This document shows positions 56,160 to 64,000 of a DNA stretch of 64,000 nt, piece by piece. The translations under genes and the position numbers were made by a program. Source of the stretch: Aspidiotus rigidus (lineage: Eukaryota; Arthropoda; Insecta; Hemiptera; Diaspididae); assembly GCA_035079385.1 (NCBI GenBank), contig JAVHKY010000001.1:8766501-8830500 (forward strand), written 5' to 3'. A model generated the notes under the pieces. It saw nothing but the letters and a program-made list of their open reading frames with translations. It searched no databases and was not told where the DNA came from. Position 1 is the stretch's first letter; every line of letters begins with the position of its first letter.

Positions 56160-58500
56160 TAGTATTTTGGCGGATAAAATTCTAAAATTTGAGAAGCCGA
56201 TACCGAACAGGCTGAAAGTTTGTTTCAAAATATTGCATAAAATTTTATCTCCGCCTCAGAAAAATTCTCTCGATCAAAACCCTCGCCTTTGAACATTTTT
56301 TTGGCTACGACGGTGAAATATGAATTTTCTATGATTAATGACTGCTTTATTACAGTTTTAATTCGGAGTAGTCCATTTTCTTGGAAAGAAATGATACCTT
56401 TGCTCCGGGCAAAAAGTGTGCTATTCGAATTTCAATATAACAGCACGACAAGAATATGATGTGAAGGGGACGGGGAGAAAATAATCAACGAAAGATTGAG
56501 TATATCTTAATCGATAAAACAATGAAAGAAAAATTTATGATAGTCTTGACTGCATTTTTGAATTTCGTGTGAAAAAAAAGTTTGCGTATCAAAATTATAA
56601 TTCTGAACATACCGAAGTACGCACGCAAGAGTACTCGGTGTGTATGTAAATATCGTAAGAACAATATAAAATGAGGATGAATGATTTTCTAGATTGAGGA
56701 AAAAATTTAAAATTATTTACGGAAGGTGTCCAGTTTTAGGTACAATGATACGAAACAATTATTATGCAGAATTACAACTCTAGAACCCGTATGTAGGTAT
56801 GCACTGGCGATAATATTTTCAGGAACTGATGAGAAATAGCTGGGTATGTGGGTCCGGTGACTAACTTATCATGAAGACAATGACCTGTTGATACGTACGA
56901 AGCGTGGGTGCACCTGTAAAACTTGAGCCAATTCGTATATACTAGGGCAAGCATTTTCGGTTCTCGTTGTTTACATAAACTAATATTACTCGTTAAAATT
57001 ATCTCAATATCTCAGGAAAGTAGCGGCTCGAATATTGATTTCTGCAAAGCCTACTCTCTTTTGAAGTTCTCTTTCCTCATGCTTGTGGGATCTAAAATTC
57101 CAGATATGCTCGTGTCTGGATCTCTTCGACGTATAGATTGGGACCGCCCCTCTAACTCTGCCCTTCAGTTATAATTTTCCAAGTCCTCTCTGATGACATC
57201 ATGCCAAAGATCCTCTCAGATCAGTATCTAGGTACATCTGAGGAGACCCTGAGCTTTGACTTACTTTAAGGAGTGAAAAAATTTCCAGATAGGACTTTAT
57301 CGATCTCCGAAATATCGATATGAACTATGGGGGTGGGAAGAGGTTCTGACCTAGTTTAGGGGTTTGAAAATATGAAATTTCGAAAGGCGGGCTGGTTCAA
57401 TCTACTTGAGATTCTTAGAAAAAAATTGACTTCTAAGCTGTATACAAAATTAATCGTTTTGCTAATAACCTTATGTAGACCACATAGAACATGGACTGAA
57501 TATGGAGAAAAACTTTGACCTTGGTAGGAGTCTTATGAACTTTTCGACCATTGAACTTCATATAGGCAGTTGGGGACTAACTTTCTCCTTGTCGTTTTCA
57601 TTGTAGAGCGACAAATCAGCGGATTTTCATAAAACTGGGTGCACTGGCAAAATAGTTATAATCTTAAAGTTTTAAACAATACTTATATAAGATTCAAGAA
57701 GGTGGAGTTTTTACGCATCACGAGCTACACGTTGAATATATTAGCGAGTACGATCATTACAATACGAGTCCGAGTTGTTCCGTTGTTCACGAATATACAT
57801 CCAGTATCCAATATAAGTATTTAAACGACTACTGTGTGTGCAGCAAGGTCAAGAACCTATATCATTAAAAAATTCCAATGTTCAGCTCGTACGGATGTTT
57901 AAAAAAGTGATTGATGTACCTCAACTTCTATTCCCTGCGTCCTACCACTTGTTGTGTTTTCACTGTCTCTCTCCCTCACATATCAGTCTTTTTGTCTCCT
58001 TTTTCATCTGAGTCTTGTCAAACGTATGAGAGTACGTATAGTGTCACAGCCCTACCATTCTTCGGGCATACATACCTATACAGTTTTCCGTCTCAAAAAC
58101 CGATTTATTAATTTTAATGAATCGAATCATTCACTTTTTTTCGTATAGTATATTATGACACTCGCGCCTAAATGAGCTCACGAGAAGCTCGTCAATCTCT
58201 GAATCATTTGTCAGACATAAGCGCTCGCAAAGGTCCCTCTTACTCGCGACTCACTTCGTTACTCTTCTATCAATCAAAAAGTCTTCGGGACACACAACTG
58301 GTAGTCATTCGAGGAGTGTTCTGAGTCGTTTTGTTTTTTTTTTTTATTTTCAAATCAAAACTAAAAGGAATTTTTATACGTGCAAGGAATAATTCAAACG
58401 AAGAAAAAAAAAAAGAAAAACAAAGAAAACAAAAAAAAAAAAAAAAAAAAAAAGCCTTGTTTTTCTTCGTTTTATTTTCAAATCGTAAGATTTTCACTTC
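56160..58500. other. Intergenic or intron, no supported gene
   Basis: Upstream (minus sense) of the secreted-protein exon, so it may hold its first intron and promoter. A-runs at 58403-58455. No coding signal. Confidence 0.5.
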
Positions 58501-59415
58501 GCTACGATGATTGGTGGTATTTTATTTATTTATTTAGGTATTTATTTATTTATTTATTTTTTTAGATTGTTTTATTTTCTGAGGTGGTGCCAACAACAGT
58601 CCGTGGACCAATTACTGCCGACACCACCTTTACATACTTTACTACACTTGAACAGTAATAATAATTACAATAATTCTAACTAATTAATAAAAAAAAAAAA
58701 AAACATACATACACCCGATAAACCAAATCAACCATCACTAAATGGTCGATATTGGTTGGTTTTTGGTCCTACGACTGAAAAGAGACCAAATATTATGGAA
58801 CCATCAGAAAGTGGTTGATTTTTAGTAAGTTTTTGAGATAAATCCACCAAATTTTGCCCATTCATTTCAGTTGATTGTTGGTCTGATATCATTCCTACTA
58901 AATTTTGACCATAATTTTTGGTTATTTTTGATCACTATGCGGAATACACATTTCGACCCATTTTTGGTCGTGATATTGTCAATACAGAATGAAATTTTTC
59001 CTCGTTTCTTAGTCTAAAATTGATATCGTATTTATTACTCAATTTTGACTAAGATTTCTAGTTGATTTCTGGGCAGATATTTTGGGAGATACCTTGATCC
59101 ATTTTGAGTAGATTTTTCTTCAATATCCATCAATAAATTATTTTTACTCTCTTTTTTGGTTTAAAATGATATGGGGTGAGCCGCATAGTCACCCACACAA
59201 TTTTGACCAAAATTTCCAGTTAACTTCTCGGTGGATATCCCTAGGACATATCTTGGTCCATTTTCAGTCGAATTGTCCTCAACATCTGCCAATATTTTTA
59301 CTCTTTTTTTTTGGTCGATTCTCATGCAAACCGTAGTCACTCAATTTTGCCCAAAATTTCCGGTCAATTTCTTTGAAATGAATCAATTGTCATATTGCTT
59401 GCAAACTCGCAGATA

Positions 59416-60305
59416 AATAAAGATATTCAAAATAAAATTTGAAATTTAAAAATCAATATTCCTAATAATAAAATTGTTTAATGAATTAACATATTCTACT
59501 AATCATAAAAATATTAGATTTAATATTCAATTTAAGGAATTCCATCAGGATTAATTACTAATAATAATATTTTTTTAAATTCAATTTTATATCAATTTTA
59601 TTTTTTGAAATTGAATTCTAAATTTATTTTAAATGTTTATAATATCTAATATAATATTATTTTGAAAAAATAAAGATCTTATTTAAATTTTCTTGATATA
59701 GTTTATTTAATTAAAATCATTAATTTTGTTTTTTAGAATTATTTATTTGATAAAAATATTCATATTCATTTCTAATAATTTATATAAAAACCATTATTAA
59801 AAAAGTAAAAAAATTGAAACTAAAATAATACTTTTTATATCTCATTTAATTAATTTAATGAATATATTTGATCCTTTAAATAAGAATTGATAGAAATTAT
59901 TTAATAATTTCAATGATTTTAAATAATATTTAAAACTTGTAATCATATTGAACCAGAATGATATATTCATTTTTTTGTTCAATTTTACATTCAATTAATA
60001 GAAAATTATTAGGTTTATTTATGACAAATGAAAAAAATAATTATTAAAGAATAATTTTTTTTTTAATTAATTTAAATGATAAATTAACACAAATTAAATT
60101 GATAAAGAATACATTATTATTACTATCAATTAAATTATAATAAGTAAATTTATATACATAAATAATAAATTTAGATTCATTTTAAGAAATTATTTAAATT
60201 AATTGATTCAATGTGAATTGATATGAATCCATGATAAATTCCACAAATTTCTGAACATTGTCCATAAATAATTGAAGGTATAATAATTAATATTGTAATT
60301 TTAGA
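59416..60305 (-). pseudogene. Nuclear mitochondrial insert (NUMT)
   Basis: A very AT-rich block whose right end encodes the cox2 C-terminus on the minus strand. Left of it lie about 750 bp of similar composition, where trnK, trnD, atp8 and atp6 would be expected in the ancestral insect order. I could not prove those genes; one weak atp8-like stretch (SLNWML...FLWLV) lies near 59545-59480. Both borders switch abruptly to GGTC-rich sequence. Confidence 0.7.
60171..60305 (-). pseudogene. cox2: cox2 C-terminal fragment in the NUMT
   Basis: In the invertebrate mitochondrial code the minus strand reads [16 protein letters not shown], then [16 protein letters not shown], stop at 60171-60173. GQCSEICG carries the copper-A cysteines and glutamate, and the final KW uses TGA for Trp. 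Cytochrome c oxidase subunit II normally has over 220 residues; only the last ~43 remain. Under the nuclear code it is interrupted. Confidence 0.88.
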
Positions 60306-61147
60306 CCAAAATCGCACTCCTCTCAATACCTAGGTATAATCCCGCTAACAAGATTGCTATCTTCATTCTTTTCTTCTCTCACTTGAGGGAGGCTTAGATA
60401 TAGACTGGTTTTTCCCGTCAAAAATAGTGGTCTATTAGTATCACCTAACTATAGATCATTTTATGGCATCTCTATTGTCCAAACTTGATTATTCTGCTTT
60501 GTCAAAAGTGGTCTATTTGTAGTGGTCCGTTAATATCGCTTGAATATAGGCTGTAACAGACTATTTTAATGACGTCTACATTGCCCAGAAATCGATCAAT
60601 CTTTTTCGTCAGAAGAATAAAAAAAAAATCTGCTTTTTCTAATTATGGTAGTCTGTTGACACTGATTGAATATTGACTATGAGAAGCTATTTTATATCGT
60701 CAGGGTTCCCTAGAAATCGAATGTTTTTTTGGTCAAAAATGGTCAAAATATAGTCAATTGCAGAGGAAGTATGGACAATGACTGAGGATAGACCATTTTA
60801 TGGTACCTACATCACCTGCAGATCGACTAATTTTTTCCATCAAAATTTTGTCTAAGTTGGTTTAAATGTGGTCTACATATGGTAGGGAAGAGCGGAAGTA
60901 AATCGACCGAAAAAGTTGGTCTATTATTAGTCACTCATCAGAGCGCCCGCTCAGTCTATTTTTGGTCAACATCTACTCAAAATCAACAGAGATATTTGGT
61001 CGATCTGGTTTATCGGGCATACACACACACACATACATCACCCGTCCACATGAATCACGCCTCATATACACCTCACTCATGTTCTGCACGTTCGTGTCCC
61101 CTTCCTATCCACCCTGCATTACCCTTCCTCACATACTTCAGTCATGT

Positions 61148-61650
61148 TCATTCAACGACCTTACTGAGTATCTCCACAAGTGTCCTTTTGAATGCATTCC
61201 TATTCAGATGGAAAATGTCCAGGTCCGGGTATTCCCCACTTATCTCATTATAGCGCTCCAAGGCCCGATTGATGATGCTGTGTTTGAGAGCATTTGTGCG
61301 CGATGTTAAGGGATAGAAGGTATGTTTTTCTCTTTGTCTTTGTATTCCTCCTGTTCTAGTTACTCGTATATGTACCCTTTCCAAGGTGCCCGGCTCCTTT
61401 ATTCTCCCATGTATGATGTCGCGCAGGAACATTATTGAAGTTAAGATGCGCCATTCCTTCAATGCCAGCATCTGAAAGCCCCTATATTCCACATCCGTTG
61501 GCCAGTACTCAAGCATCCTATAATATATGTACCTCAAGAATCTTTTTTGAGTCGCTTCAATTGCATCAGAAATAATTTTTGAATTGGGATCCCATATGAG
61601 GTTCCCGAATTCCAAATTCGATCTTACTAGAGCGTTCGTCGAAGATGTTT
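61148..61650 (-). pseudogene. Reverse transcriptase C-terminal fragment, Jockey/CR1-group
   Basis: Reads LVRSNLEFGNLIWDPNSK, IEATQKRFLRYIYYRM, LKEWRILTSIMFLRDIIHGR, TSRTNALKHSIINRALERYN and FKRTLVEIL, stop. The S-LEFG-LIW-P and FLRDIIHGRI blocks are usual for the region after the catalytic domain in insect Jockey/CR1-type proteins. The frame is open over 185 codons, but the first ~20 (61705-61650) do not match and are probably flanking DNA. Confidence 0.8.
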
Positions 61651-61709
61651 GGACTCTGATATCACATCTAAAATGTATGGAGAATGTCACAGCCACCTCA
61701 GTCACGCTG

Positions 61710-62240
61710 ATGAAAGATGGTTATTTGAATGTGAAAACTTCATCTTACGTCCAAAAGAATACAGTTCGGCGTAGATTACAAAATCCAAAAAGACCCCCTC
61801 CTCTTCTTTTATGTAGCTAACTGTAAGTCCGAAATTTTTCAAGTGTCCTTCTCGTTATATTTACTCGGTTCTCTATCGGTTTGGCGTGGCTCAATTTGGC
61901 GCAGAAAACGTTAAAGAAAAGGAAAATTGAATGTAGGTATCTTGAGTGGACGTTGTTCGGATAGTCACTGACATGATATGGATTCCTACCTTCTCATCTA
62001 GACCCCTCACCGCTTCTTTGGTCGAAGGATCATAAGTGGCAGTGAACTTCGGTTTCATTTTTAGGGTCGGCGCCGGCGCGGCCTGTCCACGACGCAGTAA
62101 GGTGTGGGTATTCTTATGCGTTATTGGGTTTTTATTATCATAATATTATTCTGTCGTTTCGTCCTCGAGTTTATTTTATGTAACCGAGATGGGGTAACGC
62201 GTCAGTTTACTGCCATACTCGGAGTAAGAGGCGAGTAAGA
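61710..62240. other. Intergenic, no supported gene
   Basis: Contains a short G+C-rich island (62065-62105, GGCGCCGGCGCGGCC). No coding signal. Confidence 0.5.
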
Positions 62241-62255
62241 GTGATGCCGCGGGAC

Positions 62256-62525
62256 TTCAAAATATTTTCGTACTTCTTGGACTTGTAAAATTTTTCATTT
62301 TCAATTCTTGGACTTAGAAATATTTTCGACTGTTGGACTTCGAAATATTTTCAACTGTTGGACTTGAAATTATTTTCCAATTATGGCACTTTTCATACTT
62401 CTTGGACTTGGGATTATTTTCCAATTGTACGACTTTGAAATATTTTCATTCTTATTGGACTTATATTTTCATACTCATTGGACTTGGAATTATTTTCAAA
62501 TTGTGGAACTTTGAAATATTTTCAA
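62256..62525. repeat. Degenerate tandem repeat, ~34-bp unit
   Basis: About eight copies of a unit like TTGGACTTGGAAATATTTTC with varying tails. The short ORF at 62333-62575 is made of it and is not a gene. Confidence 0.85.
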
Positions 62526-62580
62526 CTAGATTCTTCGAGGATAAGAAGTTATTAAGATATCTAGATCAGAGATAGAAATT

Positions 62581-63165
62581 AACTGAAAAGCAAAAAGCGG
62601 TGACATTTTTTGGAAGCGAAAAGCAAAAACGTAAAGCAAAAAAATGTTGGAAAAGCAAAGAGTATAAACTATAAAGCAGAAGTATTTCAATTTTGCGCTT
62701 TATTTTAGTGAAACAAACCACAATCAGAAAAATTTATTGGATTTTTGATGAGTCTCTCTTGACCGAAATGGATGTTTATTGTTTTCTAGTCACAGAGTAA
62801 ACAGAGTTTGTCCAAGAGAGCTCAAGACACGGGCATCATCCAAATTTGTAGTTTAGGGTTTGCCTAACGCAGTTAACCGAGCATTGAATCTGCAACACTC
62901 AACAATTTGCATTGTGTACAGCTGTATGCAGAGCTTGACGCGCACTCAACGCGTTAGGCGAACCTAAAATACAAATTTGGATGATGCCCGTATTCGCGTT
63001 ATAAGTGTAGCAAAGACAACTTATGTTTACTCTGTGTTTCTAGTGTATAGGAGAATTTCGATGAACTTTTTTTTTTTTTTTTTTTTTTTTGAAGTGAAAG
63101 CGAAAAGCGGGAGCAAAGAGCGAAACAAATGTTGAAAAAGCAAAAAGCAGAAGGATTGTAAGCAA
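62581..63165. repeat. AAAGC-rich repeat in two blocks
   Basis: Blocks of GAAAAGC/AAAAAGC words at about 62581-62690 and 63092-63165 share AAATGTTG(G/A)AAAAGCAAA. They flank the hAT MITE and a 26-base T-run (63066-63091). Confidence 0.7.
62791..63036. mobile_element. hAT-type MITE
   Basis: The ends CACAGAGTAAAC and complement are followed inward, after unpaired stretches, by a second inverted pair (CGGGCATCATCCAAATTTGT and complement). The 8-bp word TTTCTAGT flanks it perfectly (62783-62790; 63037-63044). 246 bp, non-coding. Confidence 0.92.
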
Positions 63166-63169
63166 ATCC

Positions 63170-63805
63170 CATTATTAAATTTGTCTTTTCATTGTCGTTT
63201 GTTTGTGGACTTTAAATACCAACACAATATTTATCTCTGTGTTTACCAAATAACTAGACTTGTTCCCAGCAGTTATTATACATTCAACGCTCTCAAGGGA
63301 ACGGCCCCTGAACTAAAAAAAAAAAAAAGAACAAAAAGAAGCGATTGACACTGGTTTGTGACTTGTAAGCTGAGCATGAACCTAAAAACATAGTCAATAT
63401 TAAAAGATATTTTGTTAATACTCACGTTGAAGTCAAAAATGAATTATGCAGTTCTGTTTTAATTGCTTCCAAGGAAGGTTATAATACCGACTTATCTCAT
63501 ACAGCATACGCATAATTCGAATTCTTTTCATCCGAATACAAATTTCAAACAAGGGAACAGAACACTAAATAATACAGGATTTTTTTTGGATGCAGTACTT
63601 ATAAAGAAAAAATAATGTATAAACCGATTCAGACCGACCCTGACACTATGTCGCCCGCGACATAGCTTGTTTATATCATATATTCATAATAAGAATTCGA
63701 TCCACAAGGTGTCTTCAGACGGAACTGATGAAACTTATATAGCTCATTTTTCTCCCACTGGCGCATTATTTTTATACAGGAAGGGTCGGTCTTCTGATGA
63801 GCCTT
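63170..63805. other. Intergenic, no supported gene
   Basis: AT-rich; A-run at 63317-63329; nothing recognised. Confidence 0.5.
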
Positions 63806-63809
63806 TGTT

Positions 63810-64000
63810 CAGTGGTTCCCAACCGGAGTGACGCGACCACGCCAGAGTGACACGAGTAACTGCTAGGGATGGCGCGAGATAGACGCGAAAATTAGTTTAA
63901 CTCATCGGTATTCGGAATTTTATTGAAATACTTGATAAAAAGAGAGTATTCATTACGGATGAAAGTAGACAAGAGCAGACGGAAAGAATAGAGTAACTTT
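63810..64000. mobile_element. Left end of a hAT element, cut by the window edge
   Basis: Begins CAGTGGTTCCCAACCGGAGT, the very common hAT terminus (CAGTGGTTCyCAACC). The right end and the 8-bp duplication (left flank would be CCTTTGTT) lie outside or cannot be checked. Confidence 0.65.

Larger units (their letters stand above)
58714..61017. mobile_element. Terminal-inverted-repeat element with GGTC-rich interior
   Basis: Ends CCCGATAAACCAAATCAACCA (58714-58734) and its complement at 60997-61017, 19 of 21 bases matching. The 7-bp word CATACAC abuts both ends (58707-58713; 61018-61024), a possible duplication, though in simple-sequence surroundings. The subterminal 600 bp on each side consist of degenerate TTTGGTC/GACCAAA words in opposite orientations. 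There is no transposase. A mitochondrial insert occupies its middle. Confidence 0.75.
58515..61650 (-). mobile_element. Jockey/CR1-like non-LTR retrotransposon, interrupted
   Basis: Minus-strand coding remnant at 61650-61148, then 3' UTR to 61018. A 2.3-kb inverted-repeat element interrupts it (58714-61017). The UTR then continues at 58713 with TGTATG repeats, a T-run, a hairpin (AAGGTGGTG ... CACCACCTC, 58585-58635) and an AAATA-type tail at about 58523-58562. The 5' part is truncated. Confidence 0.7.

Noticed and set aside
58270..58565. Lys-rich and Phe-rich frames on both strands
   Set aside because: Produced by long A and T runs.
63066..63091. T-run as retroposon tail
   Set aside because: No coding or SINE promoter sequence next to it and no duplication found.
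1..64000. CRISPR arrays, tRNA or rRNA genes, bacterial-type operons
   Set aside because: No regular repeat-spacer array, no nuclear tRNA cloverleaf with A/B boxes that I could confirm, and no rRNA-like segment were seen; the window is eukaryotic.

Overview
The window is eukaryotic nuclear DNA, AT-rich, and most likely from an insect. The evidence is the mix of non-LTR retrotransposons (R1-like, RTE-like, CR1/Jockey-like), repeated Penelope-like element (PLE) remnants, hAT and pogo/Tigger-type DNA transposons, and an AT-rich mitochondrial insert whose cox2 end reads through TGA as tryptophan, as in the invertebrate mitochondrial code. A hemipteran is possible but cannot be shown from sequence alone. 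There is no operon structure or prokaryotic signal.

Only one ordinary host gene is well supported: a minus-strand secreted Tyr/Pro/Ser/His-rich protein of 500 residues at 54613-56115. It has a signal peptide, a basic RQKR processing site and a splice acceptor just upstream of its start codon. A plus-strand ORF at 34073-35020 resembles the DUF7869-type proteins of animals and may be a domesticated or mobile DDE-like gene. Nearly everything else is mobile DNA and its debris.

Layout. 1-1.7 kb: decayed Ty3/gypsy-type Gag (minus) with a tRNA-Leu primer-binding site. 1.8-5.6 kb: tandem and inverted repeats. 8.2-10.24 kb: 5'-truncated R1-like retrotransposon with a 3' hairpin. 11.4-12.1 kb: PLE GIY-YIG remnant with a hammerhead-like motif. 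14.9-15.3 kb: LTR ends and a tRNA-Lys primer-binding site. 15.3-16.3 kb: complete-ended hAT element. 16.4-18.6 kb: minisatellite carrying a hAT MITE. 19.4-20.2 kb: PLE reverse transcriptase remnant and a decayed hammerhead-like motif. 22.7-25.9 kb: pogo/Tigger transposase split by an RTE-like retrotransposon with 14-bp target-site duplications. 26-30.9 kb: nest of PLE fragments, long inverted repeats and an RNase H-bearing retrotransposon fragment. 32.6 kb: hammerhead-like RNA motif on a long hairpin. 33.2-33.8 kb: short 5'-truncated retrotransposon with perfect duplications. 34-35.2 kb: DUF7869-like ORF. 35.9-38.3 kb: CR1-like retrotransposon. 38.6-39 kb: PLE endonuclease. 41.3-43.8 kb: internally deleted R1-clade element with ORF1/ORF2 ATGA overlap. 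47.9-48.8 kb: TA-flanked MITE with seven copies of one 14-bp word. 54.6-56.1 kb: host gene. 58.5-61.65 kb: three-level nest, a mitochondrial insert inside a terminal-inverted-repeat element inside a Jockey/CR1-like retrotransposon. 62.2-64 kb: tandem repeat, hAT MITE and the edge of another hAT element.

Two results stand out. One is the group of hammerhead-ribozyme-like motifs, two of which sit just downstream of PLE remnants. The other is the set of dateable nested insertions whose boundaries can be read from exact target-site duplications.
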